Shown in pieces: positions 48,313 through 60,400 of a stretch of DNA of 64,000 nt. Where the stretch lies: NCBI RefSeq assembly GCF_018691265.1, contig NW_024881313.1, forward strand, positions 18,841,518 through 18,905,517, in the 5' to 3' direction. Positions within the stretch are counted from its first letter, which is position 1. Every line of letters begins with the position of its first letter. This stretch comes from Tyto alba (Eukaryota; Chordata; Aves; Strigiformes; Tytonidae). The notes beneath the pieces were generated by a model. The model made no database searches. It worked only from the letters and a program-made list of their open reading frames with translations, and was not told the origin of the DNA. A program made the position numbers and the translations under genes.

Positions 48313-51037
48313 AATATTAGTTAGAGGAGGTATAAACTAAGGAGATACACTGTAACCCTTACAAGACCTTCTGCTAGCATAGGTGGGAGCATTCAGCCTG
48401 GTGTATGTGCATACCCCCCAGGTGCTCTGAGTCACTGGCACAATTGGTGCAGGTGTTGATATATTTGTGTCAGCTTTGATCTACGTAGCACAAAGGCCAT
48501 AGTGGCCTGGACCTCTTCACAAGGTGTATAAACCTCTATGAACTCTATATAGGTCTTCAGGTGGCCAACTCCCCATGAAGTTTGTAGCACAATGACTCTA
48601 GTTCTGTGGTTACTTGGAAGGCTGATTTAAAGTCAGCTTGAACATGTCTCAAGCAGTCTTTTTTACCCACGAAGGGCATGCACGCTGCACGACTCTCACT
48701 TCTGCTATACCAAAGGTGGCAATTTTCAGAGACAAAAAGATTATGGTATACAGAGTTGTTAGCAAGTACAGGCACTTGCTTGCTTAATTAAGAATTATAT
48801 TTCCATGTCTCACCTTTTGATCCCCACTGGTGCAAAAGCTCCACTCAGCTGCACAGGTCCTGCAGTCCTGTGATAGCTTTCTGCTCTGATCAGTGTTGTC
48901 TGTGTTACAAAAGCAGGTTTGGTAGCAAGTATGATTTTTTGACAGAGTGTATCCAGCTCAGCACAGTCACTGCACAGTAGTTAAAGATGTCTTTCTACTA
49001 CATTGAGGCTCTCCTTTAAGTCTTTTTGTGCCTAGCAATAGACCTCAGAAATCAAAGATGTTATCTTACAGCTTTCCCCACATCTGACTCCAGTTTACAC
49101 TAAAGAACAGTTGTAACGTGCATTCCCCACATCAATTATTCCCCCCCAAATTACTTAAAGATCATAAAAATGTTTTTGTAAAGTTCTTGAAGAAACATAT
49201 ATATATATTTTAATGGAATTATTAACTGTTATTATCTCTGATAAATGTCAGATCCATTGAGAAGAAAATTACTGTGTAAGAGATGCATGAGGGGTAGACC
49301 ACTTTTTACTATTAAATTATTTGCCTGGTTTATAGCAAAGATTTAGAGTTCCCAGGGGAGCCACACTGTATAAGGTAATGCAAATGTTCACAATAAAAAG
49401 CACACCGAGATTTTTATCTAAATAAGACATGTGAAAAAGACTAAAGGAAGTCTCATTACTGTACCAAAATCTTTAGCAGGACACAAAGGAAAAGAAAAAT
49501 TATTTTATTTTGTTCATGGCCAGAGAAGAAATGTACAGTAATATTATAGAGTCATCCACTCCTCATTAAGTTCATTTGCTTCACCACAGATCCCTCATCC
49601 AGTGCAATGGAAATTGAACCTGACTAGCCATTCACCCAAACTCGATGTGCCTTCCTGGAAATCCCTGTGGTCCAGTCTTCATGTCAAAGCAGGCAGTGGG
49701 ACAGTAAGTGCTACTCCACAGAAATGGTTGCAGGTTCAGCAGCACCACTCAAGGAAAGTGAAAACAACCCAGTGTGGAAGGGTGACTGCCAAACACTTCA
49801 CAACCTAGATGGAAAATAAACTGCTTTGGTCCATTGGAAAACTGGGGCTTCTTCCTCCCATCAGGTTACAAACCAGTTCTCTTACCAGAAATTCCAGCTA
49901 TTGAAGATTTTTAGAAAGAGACATCAACAAGCTTATCTCCAGCTGGAGCAGGGCTCCCTGGTTTGTTCTTAACCACTTGTCTTCTCTAAAGTTGCATATT
50001 GACTTGTTTGTATCTTTACAGAACTCTGTTCAGAACTGCCAAAATTAATTCTTAAGAGATATGCTTAGGAAATTTTGTCCCAGTAGACTCTGTTCTCATA
50101 TCTCTTCTACTAGATTATTTCAGTCAACTGAACAAAGTTTTCCATCCTTTTCAATTATTCATTTTTTTTTCCTGAGATGTTATTTATACAGCAGTGTACA
50201 CAGTGCTTTGCAGTAAGTAGGTATGTCAGGCAAAGAACAATGTCCTCTTGACAGCCTTTGCAGCCCAAAGAAATTAATAAGGCACAGAACAAAACAGTAA
50301 GAGTAAGGAGGCAAGGTCACTGCGGTTCAAATATTTCATGGAACAAAAGCAATGGTAAGAATGTTTGGAAAAGGAAAAATATTTGTCACATTGGGTAGTG
50401 TTTGTTCACTTAACTTTACACATCTATAATGCAAGGATCCATGTCTGAGCTAGCCACTGGAGCTTCCTTTCTGGTGAGAAATGAGTGGTTTTAGTGCTGG
50501 GATTCATCTAATTTGGACATCTTTAGGAAGAGAGGAATCATGCTTTATGTTCCACTTATCATATCAACTGTCTCTCCACTGACTGTAACATAGCCAAGCT
50601 GACCAACTCAGATGTAGATATCTACATTTAGTTAGATGATTCCAACCTACTATTTTAACTGCATGACAATATCTCTTTTAAGTCCTTTTTAAATGAAATT
50701 TCTGCTTGACAAAGCTTCAAGCTGTGGTTCCCCATTCTTTCCCACTGGGGGAGAGCTTTTTTTAAATCCCCCATTCACAAACACTTTTTTCCTGGAGATA
50801 ATTGCCAGATTAGCTCAACTAAATCAGCTGTCTCGTAGGCTGCACTCTAAATCAGATTTGGGTATAAGAGCTTGTTTTTTAAGAGCTGTCTCCAGATATT
50901 TTTTTTCTTTTTGTTGTAAATAGATTCCTGTGTACATGCGGTTTACAGGCCTGCCGTGCAAAAGACTGAGTCAGAGCAAACTGGAATTGACCTGACTTAT
51001 CCTTTTACATGACTGATCACAAGCTGGGATGAGGTAA

Positions 51038-51051
51038 CTAGCAGGGGGCAG
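51038..51051 (+). promoter_or_regulatory. Candidate CTCF-like site
   Basis: CTAGCAGGGGGCAG matches the CTCF core CCASYAGRKGGCRS at all but the second position. It has the strong AGGGGGC centre. This is the better of the two candidates in the window but remains motif-only evidence. Confidence 0.35.
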
Positions 51052-52280
51052 AAACCTTTTCACTGTGTCTGTAACCTGTGGACCACTCCATGGCACCATG
51101 TCCTTAGTCTCCATTTCCCCTGCTCCTGTCTAACATGGTCACCCACTGGGCAGGAGCAACGTGGATGGACACCCAGAAGGGTTTTGCCTGACAGCCTCTG
51201 ACTGCTGCCAGCCCCAACCTGAAACTCTCACCTTTGAGGAATAAAATGGAATACAACACAGAGAGCATGACTGAGCACCTCCAGGTCCCTGCGTCAGCAA
51301 GGAATGCTGAGGATGCTCAATGCTCGTTCTTGCACTTGAGTCTATGAAAGTTGTCACGAGAGAAAATACCTTTTCTTCTCTTCTGCAGAGACTGCACTGG
51401 GAGTATTAAGCCACCTCTGCTCTGGCACTGAGCAGCGATGAGATTGCAATGGTTTGGTGGCAGTCGCTACTGAACCCCATTGATTTGGAACAGAAAGTCC
51501 TGCCTCCCATTAACATGGCTAAACCTGAATCAGTTAGTCTCCTATATGAGACATCCTTTGTTTTTCTATTTAATAATTTCAGTAACTCTGCAATATGAAA
51601 CTTTCTCAATCCAGTCCTTGTGTGTGGGAGGGTGTGAATATTTCCAGCTCATAGTAATGATCGCTTTGGCAGAGGAGGTTGCAGCAGGCATAGGTCTGCA
51701 AGCACTGCTTCCCAAGCCCTGCTTCAACATGCTTCTTGCTGCACCCCAGTGCTAATGCAATTAGCTTTGCTTTGTGTGTGCACCACGGTGAGGCGACACT
51801 GGCAGAGTGACATAATAGTGCTCAAAAGACCCTGACATTTATCTGTGCTTTGTTAAATCTGAGACACCCATGAAAACACAGTGTCCCTTTGCAGTGCTTT
51901 GGTGGCACAGGAAAATGTACCCAGATCAGCTCGAAACTGGTCCCCTTTGACGGGACATAGGTCAGAAGGAGGCAGGTATGGATGCTGCCTTCTCTCTTTC
52001 TCAGAAAACAAAATCTCTCCAAGCTGCATTCAGGAGGAGTTTAGATTCTATGTCTGTTTTCAACATACACTGCCTTCCTTTTCACTCCTGAAGCCAGGCT
52101 CCAATGGAGACCTGGAGTGACACAGGCATTATAAAACACTTCTGTTTTGCCTTTTCTGTGACTACCCCATGAATGCATTAACATTTTAGCATTTTTGCTG
52201 CATTATGGCAACACAGAAGTGTTGATGCCATTTAAAATCAGTCCCAAGTAACTAATGAAGTTATTATATGTTGCCATGGT

Positions 52281-52298
52281 ATGCAAATTAGATTTGCA
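52281..52298. promoter_or_regulatory. Octamer word in a perfect inverted pair
   Basis: ATGCAAAT, the POU/octamer consensus, is at 52281-52288. TGCAAAT (52282-52288) and ATTTGCA (52292-52298) are exact reverse complements around TAG, so two opposed octamer-like sites sit 3 bases apart. Function is inferred from motif only. Confidence 0.35.
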
Positions 52299-53032
52299 GC
52301 ACAAAACCTGTATATTTATCCAATCATATTATTTCTTCTAAATTGAAGACATACATTTCAAACTTTAAATAAATAGAATGGAAACTATAACTTAAGGGGA
52401 GAAAAAAGCAAAATATCACCTAATGGAACAAGTTGATAATAGTTTATTGTGCATGGTTTAATTTTGAAAAGCACATTATTCTAAATAATACTGTATATAC
52501 TAAAACTGAATAGATATAGATGTTAATTGTCTTCTCTATTACAAAGACAGAGCTAATGCCAGGGATTTGAGACAAATAGCACTTAACCTCCTGAACCCCA
52601 GATGAAGAGGGAGATAGATGTTTGCTTTTGATCATTCTGGTCTTTTCATGATCTGAATCAATAAGTACCTCTTATAGCTTTGAGTCATGTTTCTAATTAG
52701 TCAGCCTCTTGGGCCTGGTTTACAAAATAAAATATAAATCAACGCACATTTGTAAATTCCAGCAAGCATTCTGGGCCAATGCCATCTCAATAAAATAATT
52801 AAAATGCCATCAGCCTGTTAACTTGCTCTCATCTCTGCCAAAATATATATACTGTCAAATGCCAACTCATATTTGGAGTGGTAAAGAAAAAAGTATTTTG
52901 AAGATATGATAGCTGCAATAAATATGAGATATAAAATACATAAGTCAATATAACCAATTAAACCTTCACTTTTCTTTGTTAGTGCAAGATATTGCAGAAA
53001 GAGAACTAATAAGGAATGCTTCTGACTACAAA

Positions 53033-53787
53033 GATCATAGAATCATAGAATAGTTGGGGTTGGAAGGGACCTTTAAAGATCACCTAGTCCAAACGCCCCT
53101 GCAACAAACAGGGACATCTTCAATTAGATCAGTTTGCTCAGAGCCCTGTCTGACCTGACTGTGAATGTTTCCAGGGAGGGGGCATCTACAACCTCTCTGG
53201 ACAATCTATTCCAGTGTTTCACCAACCTCATTGTGAAAAATTTCTTCCTTCTATCTGATATAAATCTACCCTCTTTCAGTTTAAAACCATTACCCCTAGT
53301 CTTATCCCTACACTCCCTACGACTCCCCGTCTTTTCTGTAGCCCCAGTTAAGTACTGGAAGGCAGCTATAAGCTCTTCCTGGAGCCTTCTCTTCTCCAGG
53401 TTGAACAACCCCAATGCTCTCAGCCTGTCCTTATAAGGGAGCTGCTCCAACCCTCTTATCATTTTTGTGGCTCTCCTCTGGATCCACTTAGGCAAGTCCA
53501 TGTCTTTCCTGTACTGAGGGCCCCAGAACTGAACACAGCACTCCAGATGTGGTCTCATGAGAGTGAAATAGAGGGGCAGAATCCCCTCCCTCAACCTGCT
53601 GGCCACAATTCTCTTGATGCATCCCAGGATACAGTTGGCTTTCTGGGCTGTGAGCGCACATTGCTGGCTCATGTCCAGCTTTTCATCCACCAGTACTCCC
53701 AGGTTCTTCTCTGCAGGGCTGCTCCCAATCCCTTCATCCCCTGACCTGTATCGATACCGGGGGTTACCCGAACCCAGGTGGGTCAGA
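53033..53787 (-). mobile_element. CR1 LINE, 5'-truncated, relatively young copy
   Basis: The 3' end at the left has well-kept ATCATAGAATCATAGAAT units (53036-53053), followed by GGTTGGAAGGGACC and the CR1 3' untranslated region. Moving right, the sequence passes into the ORF2 end, which is open. Similarity ends at about 53.77-53.79 kb, the 5' truncation point. Intact terminal units and an open frame mean this copy is clearly less decayed than those at 6.3 kb and 44.5 kb. Confidence 0.95.
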
Positions 53788-53822
53788 TGTATATGATCCA
53801 GAAAATACTCAATGAAGCTCAC
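53124..53822 (-). CDS. CR1 ORF2 C-terminal fragment (reverse transcriptase end)
   Basis: This open frame of 232 codons covers the C-terminal part of the CR1 ORF2 polyprotein, downstream of the catalytic reverse transcriptase motifs. Visible conserved blocks are LGVLVDEKL (residues 41-49), [19 protein letters not shown] (51-70), [15 protein letters not shown] (90-104), [11 protein letters not shown] (116-126), [11 protein letters not shown] (137-147) and [17 protein letters not shown] (202-218). The first about 15 residues, including the Met, come from flanking DNA fused in frame at the truncation point. There is no endonuclease or YADD-type active site, so it cannot be functional. No promoter is evident. 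It is a fossil that is still open because it is young or by luck. Confidence 0.9.
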   Translation of the reverse strand: MSFIEYFLDHIHLTHLGSGNPRYRYRSGDEGIGSSPAEKNLGVLVDEKLDMSQQCALTAQKANCILGCIKRIVASRLREGILPLYFTLMRPHLECCVQFWGPQYRKDMDLPKWIQRRATKMIRGLEQLPYKDRLRALGLFNLEKRRLQEELIAAFQYLTGATEKTGSRRECRDKTRGNGFKLKEGRFISDRRKKFFTMRLVKHWNRLSREVVDAPSLETFTVRSDRALSKLI

Positions 53823-56800
53823 AATTAGCTTCTCTAAAAGTCAAATGTGGCACGTAAACTCCACATTAGAGAGCAAAATACATACAGTGCCACATAAGGT
53901 CTTGAATTTTACAAACACCACACCCTGTGTGGGACCCCCACCTCATTGGGAACCATCCAGGAGACAAATTGTCCATTAGCAATATGATTAATTTTCCTTT
54001 CTTTCACTCACTGTTATGCCTCATGTGTACTAGGACAAATGTGTAAGGACAAATTATCAAAAACAGCCTCTAAATTCCCATCTGCCCCTCTCTGCATTTC
54101 CAGCTTTGTGTACACGCTGTTGCTTGCTGCTTCCAACAAAAGGCCAGATTTGGGTCTTGTTGACACCATTCAAGAAAGGGAGATAGAAATTAATACATTT
54201 AAAGTGGAAGCCAAATCCCTACATCTCCACAAAAATGCTAAAGAAGGGATTGGAATTTCCCCATGAAGGGTTTTCAGTGAACCAGTCAAATGAGACATGT
54301 GTCACACATTAAAGGTCAATTCATTGAATATCTATAATTATGAGGAGGTGATAAATTCACCCAGGCCCATCAACAGTATACAAGACTTGAGAAGGAATCC
54401 TTAAGGAAAGAAAAGTGAAAGATACAGAAATATACAGGAAATAAGATAGAAATACATTTTTTGCCAGAATAGAAAATGCCAAACTGTCCTGATATTTGGG
54501 GGTTTTGTATGGTAATTGCTGATGAAATGTCCTAAATTCCATCTACCTAAATTTAAGATAATCTACATATGGTGCCATATGAGAAACATTTAAACTGAAA
54601 GAGATCGGCATTAGTGTAAGAATCATAAATTTCCTCATAAATTGACTAGGATGGTAATGGGAAAAGAAACAAGAAAGTTATTGGTGGAACTCCCAAAGCA
54701 CAAGTCTTAGGATGGAACATGTTTAAAACTTTTGCTAATGACACTGGCACAAGCATAGGGATGCACAAAATGAACTGGGTGCTTCTGACACTGCTGGAAA
54801 GTACCACCTTCATGGTGAGAATTCAAAACAGTGCAAAGGAAAAAACAAATTACTTAAGAACCTGGAGGAGAGGAACAGAATAGTAACACAAATGGAACAA
54901 AAGGCTTATTAGGATTTAGTAGGAGGGGGGCAAAAAAAAATCCTTTTGGCTACTCCAAGCTAACAGTCTTAATTCTGTAGTGAATTTTTAGCAATCATCA
55001 CCCACAGTTTATCTCAGCACTATTAATTTTTAAATCAAAGTAAGATAAAGTGCTCAGAAGAGATCTCTCTTGTTCTGCATCTGTGTTTCATCAGGATCAG
55101 AAGCTGACTCCCTTTCTGGGCTGGGGACAGCATCCTTGTTTTAAGGGCAGTCTGCAGGACCCCTGAGGAAGCCTGTGAGGGGAACAGGCACTGGTGCTCC
55201 CATGGCAAGCAGGTCTGCGTGGGCTACCGAACAGCTTCCAGCAAGAACCGAAGGTGATGCTTCTAATACACAGCCCAAATGTTCAGTGAGCTTTTTTTTT
55301 GGCAGGTTTTGCTTTTTCTCTTTGGCAAACCATTCTGCTCTCTGCAGTAATGCCGCAGCTTTGATCTGCAAGACCCAGGGCCCAAGAGCTGGGTGTGCTG
55401 GAAGGATTCGGGCAGTGCTAATGTCAAAATCTCCTCCCCTCCCAAAGCACCTTCAGTGCCGGTCCCGAACAGGATTTATTGGGTTGCCTCATCAACATGC
55501 ACAGCAATGGGGAATGAAGAAGATGAAGAGGGACATGGTCTAGCTGGAGATCATGCTTGTTTTGACAGTACTCTGTGTAATTCTACATGGGTGGTTTTGG
55601 ACAGAGGCTCACAAATAATTTTAGTCAGGCATTAGTTTGCAATCAGTTTTAAAAAATAATTGCAGTAGCATCTACCAATGAAATCAGGCAGCTTTATACT
55701 GGAAGCAAAAGTTTGGGGAGTTGGGACAGAAGCTCTGATTTTGTCCATACTGGTCACCAAGGAATCAGAGATTGTGTGGCTACGTTTTGTCACTTTGGCA
55801 TAAAGGCCCTTGGGAAATGATATCACAGTCACTGGAAGATAGGTAGATGAGGATGTGTTTGAAAAGTAGCAGCCCTTATTTGGACAACTCCAACCTGATC
55901 AAAACCCCAAGGTGGAAATCCCTCTGTTAATATTTTATGTATATCAACTTAGTTTACGCACATTAATTCACATGTCCTTCCACATTAGGGAGCTTAAGAG
56001 TTTCTAACCATTTATTTGTTTACAGAAAACAGTGTTTTGCAAACACAATAAGAGCAAGAGTATAGTAATGGGTTTCTAGGCCCTTGGCCTTTGGTGGCCT
56101 GGGTTGTGATAAAAACAGTCCTGTTCAATACCTCAGGAAGTGATGATATAATCATCTTTATGGATAATAAAAAGGACTAATTTCTTAGTTTCAATGTTCT
56201 CCTGGTCTGAACTTAGGCAAAGACATAGAGAACTAGAGAAATGCAAACTACATCTGTTTCTAATTTTGTGGCCTTACTGGCCTTCATAAACAGCCAAAGC
56301 AGAAAGGTCATTCACTCATTACAGAAAAGGAAAGGCAGTGTATTGTTTAATAGCTAATCAAGTAATCAGTGTGTTTCATTGCCTTAAAAGACTATAATAG
56401 TTAGGAAAACTAGTGAAATTTAGGGCAAGAGTAAGCCTTGCAGCACCTGGCGTTTGAGGGAACTCAGCCCTCTGTAGAATTAGGCACAGGAGTATACAGA
56501 GGGTGTAGGAGGATTTTGCCTCTCTCATCCTTTATCCATCTACCAGAGCGCTGCTTTAAACTTGATTTTCTTATTTTTAAATTACTAGGATAGGATTTTA
56601 AATGTTCCTCTGCTGCCATTTTATGCAAATATTAATGATTGTGTATTTTTGCTAATTATCATTGTCTACAACAATCAATTCAAAGACTAGTTATTCTTAT
56701 GCATCCACAGTTAAATTCAGTGTCAAAAGCTGGAGGCTGCTGATGTTATATGAACAGCACAAAAACAAAAATTAGAAGCCCCTCAGTCTATTTTTTTCCA

Positions 56801-59800
56801 ATTCTACTTGTGGGCAATCTCAACCAGCACCAGTGGACACCCTGCTGATTCCTTGAGGACAGGGAGTTGTCAGCAACAAGGAGAAGACAAAAGTGTCATC
56901 GGAATTGTACCTCTCATTTGTACGCTTGGTGGAGTGGCTTAGATCATCTGTTGCAAGTCAGTGATAGCTTCTAGGTTGAAAACCAACATGGGACTATGTA
57001 AAACTGATAAGAGAATAAAATCTCTACCGAAGAACAATTGTTTGAAAAATATTCAATATCAATGTTGCACTGAACATATTAAGCCACAAGAAATAGAGAA
57101 ATTGGGCACTGAAGCTAAATTTATATTTATTTTTATACTGGTGATAAATGCATATTTAAATAAATATCAAATACTGGCAACACCCAAAGCAATTGGATTT
57201 CTTCTTGAGAAGAGGCCATGTTCTGGTCTTTTGCCTAATGGAGGGTGCTGGACAGAGACTCTTGCATGGTGGAATATCATTAAATGCCAAATTCTAAAAA
57301 TCACAGACTTTCTAATAAATGCAAAGTCTTTATTCCATAGCTGGAGTTGCATATGCAGTTTTCTATCACTGTAGGCACAGAATTAGCAGTACAGTTGTGT
57401 GTGTCTTTTGTATCTTATTCCTAAAGGTAGTTCAGTCTAGCCTGAGGCTAAGCTTTTTTAAACAGTAAAATCACTTCCCATTAAATGAATGGAATTTTAA
57501 TCTGTGATTAAACTGCATAGCAATAAACAAACAAACAAGAATCTGATGTAAATATAAATGTACTAAGTGCAAAATATTCAAAAAGCACGTATATTCCTTA
57601 GGATTTTAAGTATTTATTTGCGGGGCTTTTTGTTTCTTAAGTATCTTAGATGCCCAAGTCTCTGGAAAATTATACCTAGTTACTGAATTTTTTGTAATGC
57701 TTAGAAATGAAGCACAGAGAAGTGAGATGGAAGGGAGGAGTTTGGACAGCGAGGTGTCGAGAGAACTGTAAGCGCTTGGAAAGATTTCTTATACGTTAAT
57801 AAAAATTTTGCTGAACAGCTACCAAATTCCTCCTGTCACAGACCAGGAGTATCAGTAGCCCTGATGCAAGGGCACAGCGAGTGTGTGGGGATTGCACATT
57901 AAGGACGGCGCTTCTGCCTATGGGTACCCAGACGTGGCCATAACCCAGCTGCTGCTTTCAGCCCTGACCTCTTTGTGGTATGAGAGCTGGTGGCCAAGGA
58001 CCTCAGGCAAGGGAGCGCACTTAAACCTCAAAGCTCAGCCTCTCGTCCGCTCCCCTTTCCCCTGGCTGCAACAAGCCCAAAGCCCAGGCTGCTCATCACA
58101 CAGGGAGGCCCCAAGACATCTTGAGGCCAATGTCAGTGGTCGCTACAGGGCCTGGTCCTACAATGCTTTCCCTTGGGACCAGCCTTGTACATTTTCTTAT
58201 AAATATTTTTATTCCTAGAGACTAAACTCCCATCATCTGCATCAGACTGAATAGCAAAACTGCAGCATATCGTAAGATACATGTTCCATTCTTCAGCAGA
58301 TGCAGATAATGGCACAGATTTCTCAGATTAGGCTGGAGAAATTCTTTGATACTCAAAAATAATTAAAATAGTCTGGCATGCAAATGTCAAAATGGAAGAA
58401 ATTTAGCAGAAAATGGAGGAGAAATGGCCAGATCCTCCTATTATCACTTGCTGTACATCTCAAAAGACAGCTGATTCCCGGCTCTGTATGGGTTCCAGCA
58501 TTCAGTGATTTATTGGGTAATTCAGCATTTGCCAGTATGTCTTGTGCTAATTAAATGCATCGCACTCTATTCAGAAATGTCACAATTGATTTGTCTTCTG
58601 CAAGCACTGACTTTATTTCAATCTTCTAAAAAAGATTTTATGAGCCCCAGATAACTTATCCTGGCACATTCATCTCCCAGGGCAGCTTCTGCATCTGAGG
58701 GCAATATGGGAAGAAACCAACATTGAACATCCAATACAAATGTCTTCTTTGGACAGCTTATTTATCTGATATGTGCTGTATATCCAGGAGTGGGTAGCCT
58801 ATATGGTGAAATTACAAGCTGCTCCATTAATGTATAAAAACACTCAAACATGACTGAAGTTAATATACAATATTGGCATATTTTATAGGTTGATAGACTG
58901 AGCCAAAGAGCCACTCAGATTGAGAATGCTGTAATCTGTAACAAGGTGTTTATTTACAAGTGGTTTTGTGTCTGAATTCAGCTATTAACTAAATTGCATC
59001 AAGAGGAAATGAGCATAAAATAGCTCACTCTAAATATAAGATGCCAAAGCATGCTTAGTATAATATTCAGAGTCTGAGGACTGTTCTGTCATTTTAATTC
59101 AGTGCTTTTCCCCCACGTTATGCATAACTGAATGCTGAGGGTGAATTGCAGAATTTTGCTACTCAGTCATGGAGAATACAGTTACAGTATACAGCAGAAA
59201 ACTGCTTTGCTCTGAGAAAGTACAATTCCTGACACAAAATTGTGGCTGAAGCTTAATCAAAACTGAAAATTTTTGATACAAGGTAAGAAAGAGTGCTTTT
59301 CATGTGACAGAGGAAGAAAACAATTACCTGTTTTAGGGCAGGGAATGATTACTCAGAGAGGGAGCAGGAGGGTCAACAACACAAATATTTTGAGTATTTT
59401 ACTAGACAACAGTAGTTTTCTATTACTATTACTTCTGCCCCAGACCCTTCACTGCCTAGGTTCTTCTGTAGCAGAGATTGTTACAGAGAGGAAACTTACT
59501 GCCTTGATGATAAACTTTCCAACACAGGCTTGAATCAGTTAAACACAATTTGAATTTGGCATTTGTCACATTAGCAATTGAATGTTGCATTTGTAGCAGT
59601 TTGGTATGTATAGCAGAGGGAGGACCCTGTGTCTATTTTTGCTGCACAGGCGTCTGCTGCTGGGCCCCAACCAAGGATACCTACTATAAGTGGCTGCCTG
59701 AGATACTGCAGCAATGATGACATTTAACTGGAAGACAGTGATTCACACAGTTTACTCCCTGGTGTCAGACGGTGACTCTTTATACACTTTCTAAAGAAAA

Positions 59801-60059
59801 ACCATTGCAATGGCCATGAACGTGATCATTTGGCCATGGCTGTTCACCTTGCCAAAACATGGATGAGTGTTTAGTAGAATTGGACTGTCAGTTCAAGGTT
59901 CCTGTTCATTTGTAAGTCTTTGTTGTCTCCTCTTCACTGGCCTGTATGGTAAAGTGAGGAAACACAGTGTATGAACTGGAATAGGAAGGAAAGTCTTGGG
60001 TCCTTTATTCTGCAACTCCAGACAGCTGTACTATACACTTCTCATAAACTCACCAAGCT
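53823..60059. other. Gene-free stretch
   Basis: No gene is supported. GC-richer patches at 55.08-55.5 kb and 57.72-58.19 kb hold overlapping frames without domains. The plus frame at 56961-57374 (137 codons) is rich in Ile, Lys and Asn and has no family resemblance. A short (CAAA)n run lies near 57.52 kb. Confidence 0.5.
56580..56700. promoter_or_regulatory. Candidate conserved enhancer-like element
   Basis: A dense cluster of developmental factor words occurs in 100 bases: octamer ATGCAAAT (56623-56630), ATTAATGATT, TAATTAT (56653-56659), and an inverted pair of SOX-type words ATTGT-CTACA-ACAAT (56661-56675). Close POU and SOX words together with homeobox cores are typical of vertebrate conserved non-coding enhancers. 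No conservation data are available here, so this is inference. Confidence 0.3.
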
Positions 60060-60400
60060 CAGACTACTGAAACTATGTCTTATGTGAGGCTGTTGCAGAA
60101 TCTCACCAACAATTAGAAATGTTTTTCTGCTAATTTCCATCTTAAAATATGTATTTCTTTGTTCTGTGCCTACTTGATTCTTTTGCTTAAATAGCTCTTC
60201 TATATTCTGAATATGTATGTCCTTTATGCATCTACAGACCACAATCACATGCTTTCCCAGTTTCCACCCAGCCAGTCTGCTAAGATGTACCAACCAAATG
60301 CTTTAATCTCCATTCTTCTGGTCATCCTCACTCCCTGCACCAATTCTAATTTTAATTCATCTTCCTAGCACACAAATAGCCAGAGCTATTTCCAGTAATC
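60060..60400 (-). mobile_element. Ancient CR1/L3-like LINE fragment
   Basis: The minus strand keeps a decayed ORF2 end. A frame reaching 60293 reads ...CIKDIH-EELFKQKN... followed by YFKMEISRKTFLIVGE, in the order of the CR1-clade C-terminal blocks (a YLKGI...ELF segment, then a KLE-SRKTFLTVR-like segment). On the plus strand the blocks ATGTATGTCC-TTATGCATC and TCTTCTGGTCATCCTCACT occupy the expected places (the latter equivalent to TTGCTCTTCTCTGGAC). Divergence is far greater than in the CR1 at 53 kb. Family name and limits are uncertain. Confidence 0.5.

Larger units (their letters stand above)
48313..53032. other. Gene-free stretch
   Basis: No gene is supported. The minus frame at 48557-48775 (72 codons) may belong with the decayed tract to its left, but this cannot be shown. 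ATATAT runs occur at about 49.2 kb. A GC-richer patch lies at 51.0-51.4 kb. 52.1-52.95 kb is AT-rich and unique-looking. Confidence 0.5.
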
